The notes: generated from the letters alone by a model not told the origin. DNA of 64,000 nucleotides from Pezicula radicicola (GCA_003008705.1 PDUO01000013.1:268702-332701); one strand, 5' to 3'; counted from the stretch's first letter, positions 48,001 through 59,998 are shown. Program-made: numbers and translations.

Positions 48001-48853
48001 TCAAGTGTAGCCTTGATTAGACTTGACTGCGTGGCGCTGTTCAGAACTTCATTGCACAGCTGGAAAATGGCGGAGAACTCTAAGCACATTGTACTCTTCA
48101 AACTCTTCGTCTTGGCCGAGGTCATTTGATCCGCCGAGTAATCGAAGACCTCTTCGGATAGCAACCGCAGGATCGACATGTTGTTCTCACATATCGACAG
48201 ACTCGTATGGCAGGATGAAATGATTTCGTTGATGAAAGTGGGCCAGTTGTGTGGCCACTCTTGCTTAAGAATCGAAACCAGGACCAGGTTGAGTTTGTTC
48301 AAGAGGGTTCGTTGGGCCTTGAGGGATTCTTCAGAGCTTGAACACTGGATGATGAAGTTGACCACGAAGTTTCTAATACCTGTGCTCTGTCAGCTTAAAA
48401 AATTCCCAAAGTAGGGGCTGTAAGTACCAACCTTGACACTGCTCTTTTGGCAGGACCTTCCATCTTGTCATGATAACATTATCGAGAACCTGCAAGCCCA
48501 AGTCTACCATTTGTCAGCGCCGTTCGTAAGTATATCAGGGTGAGACTAACACTTTGTCTGCGGATATGTCGCATCTTGCAGGATCTTGTCAACTAGAAGC
48601 CAGGCATCGGGATCTTCCTTGAACTGTTCCCTTGTGTCAGTTTGTGTCTAAGGCGGGGAATCATCGTCGGCGCAAAGAGGCTGGTCGTACCTGGTTCAAA
48701 GTTGCCTGCGCAGCTTTTTGCTATGGTCGAACGCGTCAGCATATCTATCCAACTTTTTGATCTACGCTTTGCTGAGGATGTACTCACCACCTCTCCTCGC
48801 CCTTCATAAAACTGGCGAACCGTCGCGTCAAGCTCTTCTATGGTTGGAGCCAT
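45062..48853 (-). CDS. crm1: Exportin-1 (CRM1/Xpo1) nuclear export receptor
   Basis: RanGTP-dependent carrier of proteins with leucine-rich export signals. Ten exons: 48853-48788, 48720-48691, 48623-48551, 48503-48432, 48379-47667, 47615-46373, 46320-46091, 45971-45824, 45774-45357, 45305-45062, giving 1078 residues. The N-terminus ([17 protein letters not shown]) is the importin-beta-like domain; HEAT repeats cover the rest. The cargo-groove region is nearly invariant: [65 protein letters not shown]. The residue that is Cys528 in human and alkylated by leptomycin B is Thr525 here (LGLTEMK). The C-terminus is an acidic helix ending EDDDEL. Tiny 5' exons (30 and 72 nt) were placed by exact phase and homology. 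Confidence 0.96.
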
Positions 48854-49646
48854 CTTCGCGGGTCTGATCTCAATAGTCGTCCCTCTTTGGCAATGATAGA
48901 TATTTCCAAGATCTAGTTTTGCTTCTGTACAGCTTACGCTGGTAAGGCGGGTCGCTTTGGCTCAGTTGTGGGGTTGGTAAAGAAGTGGTGAAGTTGATGG
49001 AGACAAGGCAAGGCAGCGTTGATGAGGCTCTCTCTTGGAGGGGCAGGAAATTGCCCGCAGGTTCGATTCACGTGACGTGACCTCCAATAAAATTCACCAA
49101 GCCGGGATTCGTTCGGAAACATCAGACGATCCAACTTTCTCGAAATACTCCCTATTCCCTCAAGCATCACTTTCAGGGACGCTTTCGCTATCGGCCTCAG
49201 CAACAACTGTCATTAGGTATATCAGACCAAGGATTTTCTTTAGACTCCTCGTCCTTTACTTATCATTCATCGTATCACTTCTACCCTCTCTTATAAATTT
49301 CAACGCTCGCAGGCACCAAGCTCTCCCTATCATGTCAGTTCCTTCTAAAAAGGCATTTAATATAATAAGCAGGGAGATGCCACAAAGATCTTCAATGGGA
49401 AATACTATCAATATAAGCAAGACACATAAAAGTAGTAGTATTCTATTCGAAATTACTTGGAATCTAAATAGCTAGAGAGCAGTATAAAAGATCTCTCACA
49501 AGAATCGAAGCCCCTCAAATTATTCATTATCATCCTCCACGTCAGATTCACAAAAATAACCTCTCAAACAAATTCAAATTATTACACTTTCCCCCCTCCT
49601 CCTGCATTCCCTTATCTTCTCACTCTCACTCTCTCACCCCCACCAT
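48854..49646. other. crm1 promoter side and 3' flank of a GPI-protein gene
   Basis: No gene. The small frame at 49035-49475 has no features. Confidence 0.55.
49069..49081. promoter_or_regulatory. Overlapping E-box and CRE-like site upstream of crm1
   Basis: CACGTGACGTGAC, 216 bp before the crm1 start, joins a palindromic CACGTG with a TGACGTGA half-CRE. bHLH and bZIP factors bind such words; occupancy is inference. Confidence 0.4.
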
Positions 49647-50249
49647 CTACAAGAACAAGGCGAACACGACCGACAAGGCAGCAACCCCAACAGCATATTT
49701 GCCCATCGCAAAAGCGTTGCTTGCCCCGTTGGTAGTAGGAAATGGGGTTATTGTAGCAGCAGAAGGAGTCATTGTAGCAGCAGAAGGGACCGTTTCGTTG
49801 CCAGTCTTACTGGTAGGCGTAGATTCAGGAGCGGTCGGGCTTCTAGAGCCAGCTGGTTCGACACTACTTGGCTTGTGAGTACCAGCTGGTTTGCTGCTTG
49901 CCTTGGTAGTGCCAGTTGGTTTGACACTGTTTGTCTTGTGAGAGCTAACTGACTTGACACTGCTTGGATCAGGAGAGACAGATGGGATGATGAGACTAGT
50001 TGGATTAATGGAAAGCGAGACCACAGGGACACTAGCAACTGGTTCGGGAACAACCGAGGACTTAGGAGAGGTCTGCGGGATTGTTAGAAAGAGTCTGAAA
50101 TGGATGATGAGGTTATGTGTATTTCAACATCAATAGGAGGACGATGCCTGAGAGTTGAACAGTAGAGGGGAATCATCACTTACAAGGTTGCTGCTTTGCG
50201 CGAGTGCATTGGATGCAGCGAGGACGAGGAGGATGGATGAGGCACGCAT
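49647..50249 (-). CDS. Ser/Thr-rich GPI-anchored surface protein
   Basis: Exons 50249-50184 and 50072-49647 give 163 residues. The first exon is almost entirely a signal peptide (MRASSILLVLAASNALAQSSNL). The mature part is Ser/Thr/Pro-rich with loosely repeated units around KPxGTxKxSSxxPAG, suited to O-glycosylation. The C-terminus has a small-residue site (NGASNAFAMG) and a hydrophobic tail (VGVAALSVVFALFL) typical of GPI addition. No enzymatic domain. A structural or adhesive cell-wall role is inference. Confidence 0.85.
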
Positions 50250-51449
50250 TTTGAGGTTGGTTCAGTAGCTAGGAAAGATATAAAGGAGTGTTATGGTTCA
50301 AAGGACGGGAATTTATGTCTTGGAAGTTGCTTGAATAGCTGAGAAAGAGATATAAGGGAGTATTGTTTGAACGACTGTGTGTTCTGTTGTTCTTATTCCA
50401 GTGCTGTATGAAGTCTTTATATGCTCACCATCTCAAGCAGAGCCAGCGTAATAGCCTCCCGTGTCAATACGCAATCTACAACATCCTGTCTCTCAATTTA
50501 GCTTTACATTCCTAGTGTTTTCAAAGTAGAATTGAAATTGTACAGATTGGCTCTAGTATTTCTCATTTAGACGCCTTTTCTTTCCCATCTAGCTCGCTAG
50601 AGCCTAGAGAATACTCCAAGCTAACTGACTGTTCGCGAACCTAAACTGTTCGCATACTGGAAATTTTGGCTGCGGCAAGCTATAAACCGATTCGGCAACA
50701 GAACGTATTAAATTGTTCAGAAATCTAAACTGTTCGCATGTTCCATCTGGTTGCTATTGCGACCTAGTAAACCAATCCGGAAAAAAAGAGGCTGAACTGC
50801 TCACTAAAATATACTCTGTACCTAGGTACCTGATCCAGCACTGCTGCTCGTGCTGGTTCCAAACGCGCAGCGCACAGGACAGGAATCACACAGGATCCAC
50901 CAAAGTCGTTCTACTACTCGGTAGAAAACCAGAGAAATCAGCCTGCCGTTCCCCGAGATCATGGCCAAGAAAACGTCTCACGTAAGAGCAGTGAGGGAAT
51001 TCTCCGGACCACTTTCTCCAGACTGCAACGCTGGCCTATGGTTTTGTCGTTACTCCACACGACCAACAAGTCGCGAAAGCAGGCGAGCAAGGCTGCAGGC
51101 ACTAACTCAGCTAGGCAAGATTCCAGGGAGGAAGTATGCCTAACTGGGCTGATTTCTCAGCACTGCCTCTGTCTGCGCCGCCAACATCCAGCAGTCATCC
51201 TCACACAAGTTGCCCAAGTGAGCAATAAGCATGCAGCACAACTCTTGCATCTCACTCTATTTTTGTGGGGGCGTAAGCATGAAGGGGGGCCGCACACCGT
51301 AAGAATATCATATAAGCCCTTCGAAGCTCTCAATCCTTCAGTGAACGTCGTCCCGTTTGATGTCGCTCGCTCTTTTATCTATTCTCAGTTACATCCAGAC
51401 GGCAAGACCTAGCAAGACCGCTTAATAATATACATCTACAACCATAACC
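50250..51449. other. 1.2 kb intergenic region with a direct repeat
   Basis: No supported gene; frames 50713-51412 on the plus strand shift repeatedly and carry no motif. Contains an 84-bp spaced duplication (next entry). Confidence 0.5.
50625..50781 (+). repeat. Two diverged copies of a ~75-bp repeat, 84-bp period
   Basis: CTAAACTGTTCGCAT is identical at 50641 and 50725. Flanks match loosely, including TATAAACCGATTCGG versus AGTAAACCAATCCGG. Confidence 0.75.
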
Positions 51450-52091
51450 ATGCTCTCACCACAGAAGGAACTGCTGAACGCTCCTGCTAGCTGCTTACAA
51501 GTTTCTTACATCGAGGTCCCTCTCCCTAGGAAACCCCGCACTGAGTCTCAGTACTTGGACTTCTCGGACTTGTCAGAGAAAGAGCTGGAAGTCTCCTACA
51601 TCGACCTACCACCACCTAAACAATCACGAATCTGCTCACTACCATATCCCCCATCAGACAACAACTCCTACGACGACAAATACTTCGAGGCAAACTCATA
51701 TGCCCCTTCATATACTTCGGCAATCTCACGACGGGCGTCAAATGCTTCCACTGCATCATCGTCAACCTTCTCTTCGGGATATGGAACTTATAGTCACTAC
51801 GATGACTATTATGAGGATGATCGCGTAGAAGAGTTTCCTCAGTTTTACGGCGCTGAGTACGATGAGAGGATTTCACCATCTTGGGCACACAACTTCTACA
51901 GTTCGTTGAATCAGAAGCCACTTTCTCGTACACCCCAACAGCAGCAGTATTCGCAATTCAACAGGTACCACAGTGGACAGAATGCTCAGCAGCACTTTTC
52001 GCAGCAAAGTGCTGAGCAGAACAGGACGACGAGGAATATTTCGAGTGGGAATTTGGTCTGGAGTGAAGCGAGGCAGTGCTGGTTATTATAA
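51450..52091 (+). CDS. Protein of unknown function, Ser/Tyr/Gln-rich, 213 residues
   Basis: Single exon, not recognised. The N-terminal part holds a duplicated motif, LQVSYIEVPLPRKPR (about 16-30) and LEVSYIDLPPPKQSR (about 46-60). The middle is Ser/Tyr/Asp-rich (SYTSAISRRASNAST, HYDDYYEDDR), then Gln-rich, ending in LVWSEARQCWLL. No signal peptide or membrane segment; largely disordered. The long clean frame, biased composition and 5' pyrimidine-rich context support a real gene. A W-S-E-A-x-Q-C-W ending recurs in small fungal proteins from memory, but I cannot name a family. Confidence 0.7.
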   Translation: MLSPQKELLNAPASCLQVSYIEVPLPRKPRTESQYLDFSDLSEKELEVSYIDLPPPKQSRICSLPYPPSDNNSYDDKYFEANSYAPSYTSAISRRASNASTASSSTFSSGYGTYSHYDDYYEDDRVEEFPQFYGAEYDERISPSWAHNFYSSLNQKPLSRTPQQQQYSQFNRYHSGQNAQQHFSQQSAEQNRTTRNISSGNLVWSEARQCWLL

Positions 52092-52381
52092 GTATGAGAC
52101 GGAAACGACTTGACAGGACAGGCGAGTGGGAAAGACTTGGGAAGGACTAGCGAGGATGGTGGAACGCACAACATAATGAGCTGGAATTTGGGAAGCATTT
52201 AACGGAGTTTGGAGGAAAGGAGTTTGGCATATACCCTCGGCGTTTAAAATGGAAAACCCATATACTAAGATGAAAGACGGCCTACCTGCCTATATTCCCT
52301 TCTATATATCTATCTATACAACAAAAAACTACTCTACATCATTACCACTATAGGCTCACAGTACCACCAACTTAAGCTCCA

Positions 52382-53123
52382 CTACAATACCATCGCAATC
52401 AAAGTGAACGCCCCAAGCCCAGCCAAAGCACTCTCCCCAACCCTATGAGCAAATCCCGTATACTTAATCGTACCATTTGCTATACCATTCCCATTCCCGT
52501 TACCAACAACCTCCTCACCTCCAGCAAAACTCTCATCCCCCAAAAGCGCCTGCACAATGGCCACATCAGTCTCATGCGCACCAGGAAGCACAGTTGCTCT
52601 AATAGCAGTATTGGTATTATATGCTACAGTTGTAGGATTCACTAATATTACCATCGTTCCATCATAGTCGGTTCCTATTGAATTTCCTGTCGTAGCGATG
52701 ATGATTAATTGTAGGTTATGGCTTTCGTTGTATGTTCCGCTTGGAGATTTAGAGTAAGTGAGAAGGGTCTCGGTTATATTTGGGAGGTCTGGGAGTGAGT
52801 AGACGCGAGTTGTACTTGGGATATCTTTAGGTCTTGAAATGATTTTTGGTTGGTTTAAAAGAGACACAAGGTCTGTGGTATAAAGACATTAAGTGTGTGA
52901 CGGGGAGATTTAATAATTATTTACCCTATTAATGTATAACAATTCCATCAGGTAAACCGCTCCAAGTAAGACTCTTGAAGGAGCTGATGATATTAACGAT
53001 AGATGCGAGAGGATAAGGCAATATGAGTTGGTATGATTCGGTGGTTTCATAGCTAGTCGGGCAGGCTGTTGATATTTCGAGACTCCTTCCTAAGAAAAGA
53101 CATGCTAAGAGGACGAATTTCAT
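52382..53123 (-). CDS. Small secreted, probably GPI-anchored protein
   Basis: Exons 53123-52958 and 52872-52382 give 218 residues. Signal peptide MKFVLLACLFLGRSLEIST, then CPTSYETTESYQLILPYPLASIVNIISSF. The downstream part has LPNITETLLTYSKS, YNESHNLQLIIIATTG and a Gly/Asn linker (VVGNGNGNGIANG). A hydrophobic C-terminus (ALAGLGAFTLIAMVL) suggests a GPI signal. I chose the donor GTTTAC because it alone keeps the frame, giving LTWSDLVSLLNQPK; the first exon otherwise ends in a stop. Function unknown. Confidence 0.75.
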
Positions 53124-53586
53124 GATAACGAGTGACAGCGTCAAAAACAAGAGGAAAAAGAGCGTGTTTGAACAATGTAAACAGAAGTCGTCTACCTACA
53201 TTTGTACTTCGAGTCTTTAAAGCTCTACGATACGTGTACCGTTGTGGAATCAGGCTCTATTGAAATATGCGGACTTGCTTCTTATAGGAAATTCCAACGA
53301 AGGATTTTGAAAGTCTATGTCACGGAAATCAGCACAAGCTTTGCGTTGAAGAAGCAACCGAAAACTTGCTCTTGTTACTTAGGTCTAGATAAAGAACTAA
53401 TTCTCGATCGATCTAGACTGCTGAGATGTGAGACCTAGCACTTGATGGCATGGACTTCTTCATTGCGTCTAATTACACTCCTACAATCAATCTTTATAAT
53501 CGTCTATTCTAAACCTCTATGGATTCTAATATCTTGTCGTAATAACTATACACTGTTTACATAAATCATGAATTTGCAGTCATTAT
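53124..53586. other. Intergenic, about 460 bp
   Basis: Promoter of the secreted-protein gene and 3' flank of the acyl-CoA oxidase gene; nothing else seen. Confidence 0.55.
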
Positions 53587-55771
53587 TCACAACTTGCTCT
53601 TATACCTGGCCGTCTCGTCCTTCTTAACAAGCACATCACTGTCGGGATATGGGTCAATGGTCAACCCATTCAAAGGATTCAACTCGCTCGCCCTGTAGAA
53701 CAGGTCTTCGTAGACCTTCCCGTCTTCTCTTCCAAGACTGCTATCCAGTTGCCAATCTGGGAAATTCCACGCGTCGACCAGTCGCAGTGCATGTGGTCGG
53801 ATTTCTTCCAGCAATTTCATCACACTCTTTGTTCTTGCTAATTGGATCTGCCGCACAGTGACTGCCGCAGAAGAGTAGAACTCCGATGCTTCTTTTTCGA
53901 GTGTATTCAGTGCGTAAAGGCGGAATAACTTGTGTAGAACGGAGGCTGTCTCAGGGTCAAGTGAGTATTGCAAGGACTCGTCTTGCAGGGCGTCATAGAA
54001 GTTCTTGACAACGAGGTACTGCGAGTGAGCAGTGCTGAGACGCCAAAAATCTACGAGGAGGGAATTCCAAGAATTCTTTTCGGTGTCACGATGCTTCAGA
54101 GCCTCAAATGTCAGGAACGAGGTCCGCCAAGCGAAAGCCGCAACCAAGTCGCTATCTGAGCCAAGAATGTCGAAAGCAGCTCCCATATCTTGCTTTTCTA
54201 AGAATGTGGAGAAGATCTTGGTGGTGTCGTTGTTAGGTGCCTCGCCTTTTAGTACGGATCGAGCTGACTTAAGGAGCTATAAATCTGTTAGTATCGTAAA
54301 TCATGCAGAGCAGCGTCGAACTCACATATCTAGCAACTTGTTGAGTCAACATGTAGTTATCACCTTCCCAAGTAGTCGTTGGAAGATAATCTGCATACCA
54401 AGCACCAATACCACCGAAGCTGCTGTATCCGTGGCCACCACAGGCTCTCCGACAGACTTCAAGTCCTTCCGCTGCTGTAGTAGAACCAAGTGCTTTGAGA
54501 CCGCAAGATGTAGCATGCAAATCAGCTAACAGATCACTACCCGAGTGAGTCTCTTCCGGACCAACTCCTCTGTTAGCATCTGCCTTCCCAGCAGCCACTC
54601 TCTGCATGTTCTTTTGATTTTCTTGGTACAATCCCATCATCGCTTTGCCGGTGAAATGCAAGGCAAAACTTGATGCAAGAAGAGGCAGAAGTCGGAACTG
54701 AACCATGGTGTAATTCAGAACTTGATTTTCCCCACTGCTGTTATCAGTGGAATCACGATCTTGAAATTGACGTCTGACTGCAGCATATCTTGTGGCGATG
54801 GTGACACCCCGAGCGAGGACACCACCAGATTGAAGGACGATGGTTGACCGGACCCAAGTAAGGGTACCGTAGATCAAAGATGGCGATGATGGCTTTAAGT
54901 ACTTGTTCGTCTCGGGATCAACACTTGAGTATCTCGCGAGCATATTGACATGAGGAATCTTGACGTGATTGAGTAGTAGAAAACCATTATCCATGGTATT
55001 GTAACCAAACTTGGGTCCAATATCTCCAACATGGATGCCTTCTAGCGGCTCATGTGTCTTTAAGTCCCGAATTTGGCAGACAAATGGGTGAGGACCATAA
55101 GGCCGGCCTCCGATAATCAACTGTGCCATAACCACCGCATGATTTGCCGTCCGTCCCAGGGATCCAATCCACCACTTTGATGCTGTGAGGTGTGGCGAAT
55201 GGAGAATAAACGTCTTGTCTTCTGGATTCCACGTGGCTGTCGTCTCTAGACCGCGTACATTTGAACCGTGGCCCAATTCGGTCTGGGCGTAACATCCAAT
55301 GTATTGGTAGTTTTCGGCTGGTTCTAGAAAGAGTTTGTGCTGCTCGGGCGTGCCTTGATCACGAAGAGTGGTCTGCAGATGTTAGTTCAAAGCAGGGCTC
55401 CAACATACCAAAAACATGCTCGCGTGAAGTCCATAAGGACCCGGCTCGCTGACCAAAGAATCGGCCATCTGAAATTCATCTCGACTCCAATTGTGTTTGA
55501 CCTGCAGCTGTCTCATGCGCTTTGCCCTGGCCAAGGCCGTCTTGAACTTCTCGACTCTGCCATCGAAATAATTCTGGGACTTGTCGAATACCTTTTCAGC
55601 AGTCAAGATGTTGAGGATACGTTGTTGTCGTTCGAGGATCTCCTTGGTGAAGAGAAGCTCCGATAATTTCTCTACAGAGATCTTGGACTTATCTCGTTCG
55701 GCTTTGAGAAGATCAACACCTTGAGGAGCACTTGGCTTTAAGTCTTTGACCCATTGTGGTGGTGGTGCCAT
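53587..55771 (-). CDS. Peroxisomal acyl-CoA oxidase
   Basis: First enzyme of peroxisomal beta-oxidation: FAD-dependent oxidation of acyl-CoA to trans-2-enoyl-CoA with H2O2 release. Exons 55771-55409, 55372-54326 and 54276-53587 give 699 residues. The protein ends in Ser-Lys-Leu, a PTS1 signal. Hallmarks: AQTELGHGSNVRGLETTATW, WWIGSLGRTANHAVVMAQL (FAD and substrate region), GDIGPKFGYNTMDNGFLLL, RACGGHGYSSFGG and TTWEGDNYMLTQQ with the catalytic Glu (about residue 457). A helical C-terminal acyl-CoA oxidase domain follows. The first intron is only 36 nt, unusually short, but has a GTATGT donor, ACTAAC and CTGCAG, and the join is exact. Confidence 0.95.
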
Positions 55772-56778
55772 CTTGAATGAAAAATGAAGGAAGATAATGA
55801 AGAAAGATGTACAAGGCCATGATTGTTTGATTATGTAGGTCGCGTACAGAGGCTATTAGGTATCGATAATCCTCACGATGTCGGCCCTCGGTACAGCAGT
55901 GCCCCAGAGCGATGCGGTTGAGATCCACTTCATCATCGTCACTCAGTCGTCCGCCCAGGCCTCCCATTGGCGGCGGGAGACTTTGCCTCGGCATCTCAAC
56001 AACTCTTGTTATTACTGAGTGTCATACGGGACTTTGTGAAGCCGTCATCCAAATGTCAGCTGAGGATTTACTGCAAAGAAGCTCTGCTTCTGCATCTGAA
56101 AATGGATACTCCGTACATACATTTTGGGTTTTTGGGAGGCTGAATGCGCCTGTACTGTACCGGTCGTCTGGATAATCGCCGTTTTCTGCATGGGTACTCG
56201 AGTACTATAATAAGCCAGGGGGCTTAATTTGGCTAGGTCTCTAGTCTCGTCGCATGTGACAGAAGTGTCGACCACGACAGCTGATAACTTCATCTGTACG
56301 AGCGAGCTTGTAGTGATCTTCTCAAGTACATAGTGGTAGAACCAAATCGATGTTGCTGCAATGCCGTTTGCATAACCTAGGCTATATAGTATATATGGTC
56401 TCGATGAAAGGTAGATCTAGTGGTCTACAATTTGAAGAAACATGGTGCACTATGACTCCAAACGACACAACACATGTATGTGCAGTTACGCAAATATCGT
56501 TTGTCTTCTTTGTCCAGTCCTCCTATTCTCAAAGTCGAGTGTAGTTTTTAATTCGAGGCATGCATCACTCCTTCCTCTTTGACTAGCAGAGATCTACCTC
56601 CTGAGGATGCTTTGCACCAACCTCTCAACTATCTCAACCCTCATACCTACAGTTACAAATACATCCTATCATTCTTACTGCATGGCAGTCTATACACCTA
56701 TATTCCCTTCTCGCGCTGTACTTTATGTTTTGATGGTATTAGCTATTATCTTCCGTATTTCAATTCTCTGCTTCTAAA
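55772..56778. other. Divergent region between the acyl-CoA oxidase and a Cys-rich protein gene
   Basis: About 1 kb with no supported gene; it should hold both promoters. T/C-rich before 56779. Confidence 0.5.
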
Positions 56779-57899
56779 ATGCCACTTCAATCATCGCAAC
56801 ACTCTCCTCTCCCTATACAAACGGAGTCTCCTCGTTCCTCATTTAGACTCTTCGCTATGAAAAACCGAATTTGTCTGATTGCCACCGCGTTGGTAGTGCT
56901 AGCAGGAATGATCGTTGGAATCTTTTTTGCAGCCCAGGCCAATTATTCGGCAATGGGTGGACAAGGGTGGCTGTTCAATTCCTGGACTGAGACGCCCGAG
57001 TCGTATCTGCCACTGAGAAAAGTAGAAGAACACCAGGAACAAGTAAGAGACTCTCATTAGCCCCTGAGTGTTCATTTGTTTTACGTGGTTCTGGGGACGA
57101 ACCCTTTTCAATCATCAAATATACACCATGCACCTTCTGCTCGGTGCTTGATTATTGCTGCATCGAACTAACTTCTCACGTCTCGTCTCAAGGTAGCTAA
57201 CGAAAGACCGGAACAGTTCTCGTCATGGAAACCTTGGCTTGGATGGATGAAGAGAGTCGCTTACCACCCTCCCTTCTATGTCTGCGGGGATCAGCAAAAT
57301 AGTTGCGAGGCGCATGGCCAACCCGTCAGTTCTACTTCCTGTGCAGTTTCCGGTGAAAACTGACACGCCGGTAGAATGTGTGCTGTCCCGTTACTTTCGT
57401 CTGCCATCCAACATCCCTAACACCATCCGGTATATTCTGCTGCAATTCAACCAAGTCTGTGAAAGACTGTCACATTTCAGCAAAGCGGCCGCCCAAATGT
57501 CTCTCTTCTACAATTGAATGTTCAGTCGACGTCGGTGGGGGGTGTTGCCCTAATACTACTCGGTGTAGTTCCAATGGGTGCATCGGAAGCTTGGATTCCA
57601 ACTCTTTCACAACATCTAGCTCATCGTCACTCGCTATTGCAACAACAACAACAACGAGTAATCTCCTGCCTTCTATCTATGTATCATCGATCTTTGGAAG
57701 CATGTCAGGAGTCTCGCTGATAATTTTGACGGGCAGTGCAACAACAGAAAGCATAGCTGCAACATCTACAGGTCCCAAAGAAGGGGAAGCACCACAGAGC
57801 GGGGGCAGGACGAGAAAACCTGTAGTGGGAATTGCGTATTTGCCCTACTTTGCCGTGTGGGGTTTTCTTGTGGTAACTGCACTTATGACAATGCTGTGA
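56779..57899 (+). CDS. Cys-rich membrane-anchored protein
   Basis: Exons 56779-57042, 57193-57324 and 57375-57899 give 306 residues. An N-terminal membrane segment (ICLIATALVVLAGMIVGIFFA, about 30-50) is preceded by a short basic region, so this is a type II anchor or an uncleaved signal. The central part has about 15 Cys in pairs and short spacings (VCGDQQNSCEAHGQPNVCC, FVCHPTS, FCCNST, GGCCPNTTRCSSNGC), a pattern of disulfide-rich fungal surface proteins. A Ser/Thr/Gly stretch and a hydrophobic C-terminus (FAVWGFLVVTALMTML) follow, which could be a GPI signal or second anchor. The GTCAGT donor in exon 2 keeps the Cys pattern unbroken; without splicing the frame stops. No function assigned. 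Confidence 0.78.
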
Positions 57900-58576
57900 T
57901 TCAGGGCCAGGGAATGGTAAGGAGATAGAGATGGATATGAAGAAGACAATAGGCTGGCTTTAGCTCCTGACCTGCTTATGTTGCGGCATTAACGTTTAAG
58001 TCTTCGTCGGTCAGGTACAAAATGACCTCTTCCACCCCACGCACGCACAGCAGAAATGCTACGGTCTCTACTGTGGTAAAAGAATACAAAAGCCCGCTAT
58101 CTCCTTCCTGCTTTGAATGGCGGGGAAACCTACACGTGATATCCCCGCGGACTTTGACGTTACACTTTACGAAGGTCAAGGTATTTTCCGGCCAAGACAA
58201 CTTGTCTTGTCATCATTCGTACACCGAAAAGTAAGCCAACGAACTTCTGGTCTCCTCATGACAGTGCCCTTCATACACGCCACTTCAATCCAGCCAGCAA
58301 GAAGGCAGCAATCAGCTACTGTACATTGCAAAGAGACTCCACCCCCCACTTTTGCTGCTGTACCTGTCGGCGGATGCGCCGTTCGCGCCCTCTGTAGCGC
58401 GGCGGCATCTAGAGTAAGGCTTGCCATCTTATCTAGAGGGGTCTAAAGTTCTGTCCCTCCTGTTCAACTTCTCACTCTTCATTTATCTTCTTCCTATTGT
58501 TCAATTTCTTATTTTCCAAAGTAGCAAAGCTACCGCTACATTACCCCTATCTCTATATTTCTTTCCTGCAAACGAC
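57900..58576. other. Intergenic, about 680 bp
   Basis: Overlapping frames at 58117-58446 (plus) and 58427-58176 (minus) have no motifs. T/C-rich leader just before the aldolase gene. Confidence 0.5.
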
Positions 58577-59872
58577 ATGGCACCATCAGCAACTGATACA
58601 CCGGTGACTCTCACCCAGAACATCAAGTCGGACGTTGTGAAGAGCACTTCGGAGACACATGTTCATGGTGCTGAGGACAAGACTCCTCTAGAGGCTATTA
58701 GCCATGGAGGTTTGGTTGCTCCAGGTAAATTGAAAATGACTTTTCCTTCCTTTGCACTTCCTTCTTTTCCTAAAGAATCTTTAAATGAAGTTTGAAGGGG
58801 AACTTGGAAATTTGTGTAGCGAAAGCACTGTACTTTGCCAGTCTATGTAGTCCTTAGCGAGCTCGTCGCCAGTCCTCTTTACCTTCCTCTCGGAGGTATG
58901 TAACATTACATTAGCTTTACTAACTAACCCAGGAATCCCAACATTTGCAACCCACCAAGAACACCGCGAACATATCCTTATTCATACTGCAGCTGTGTTC
59001 CGCGACTTCTCCAGAAAAGGCTTTACTGAAGGCGTACGTACTCAATTTCTTAGAACAAAATCGTAATTTTCAAGTCGATTACTCATGGTTCCTAAATCAT
59101 ATTTAAGTTACTCCCAAGGTACCAGAATAATTAAACTAACTCCTAGTTTTTAACTATATAGATGTCCGGACACATCTCAGTCCGCGACCCAGAATTCGAG
59201 CACTACATCTGGATGAACCCCCTCGGCAAACACTTCGGACTTATGAAAGCCTCAGATCTCCTCTGCATCGATATTCGCAGTGGAAAAATCGTAGGTGGCA
59301 ACAGAAGCAGACCGGCAAATGCTGCTGGCTTCCTCATCCATAGTGAGATTCACAAGGCTAGACCTGATGTTCATGCCGTTTGTCACGCACACACTATGGC
59401 GGGACGGGCATGGTCGAGTTTCGCTACTGGATTGGATATGTTGAATCAGGATATCTGCTACCTATACGGTGCACTAGCTGTCTACAGCTCATATGGAGGA
59501 ATTGTCTTTGCTGAGGAAGAAGGTCGCAATATTGCTAAGGCGTTGGGGCCTAAGAACAAGGCTGCTATCCTTCTCAACCATGGCTTGTTGAGCGTTGGAA
59601 GTACTGTTGATGAAGCTGGATTCTTGTTTGGTTTGGTGGATAGAGGTTGTCAGATCCAGTTGGCTGTTGAGGCTGCGAGGGCTGGTAACCCGGCGCTTAA
59701 GAAGCATGTGGTTAGTGATGAGGAGGCTGAATATAACTTCCGGATGGCAAGCGAGAAGAATGCATTGTACGCTGAGGCACAGCCTGACTTGGATTATGAA
59801 ATTGAGATGGCTGGTGGTGTTGAGGTTATTGGAAAGGGCGTTGAGAATATGAAGATTGATCATGGGTTGTAA
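58577..59872 (+). CDS. Class II aldolase/adducin-domain protein (Mug14-like)
   Basis: Exons 58577-58724, 58933-59033 and 59162-59872 give 319 residues. The aldolase II fold is shown by [47 protein letters not shown], the zinc-binding [31 protein letters not shown] and [13 protein letters not shown] with the third His. The C-terminal [17 protein letters not shown] matches the fungal branch that includes S. pombe Mug14. Members act on unknown hydroxy-carbonyl substrates; no reaction can be assigned. The second intron is 128 nt; the third exon starts with its own ATG, so a shorter form is possible but would lack the first helix. Confidence 0.9.
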
Positions 59873-59998
59873 AGAGTTGCTTAGCGAGGGTAGGGAGACG
59901 TCAAATGAAAATACATCAAGACAACTTTCCATTTCAAGGATTGCTATGCGCAGGTTTTTACGAACATATCCGGGTGGGTTAGCCAGGTCGCTCTCCCT

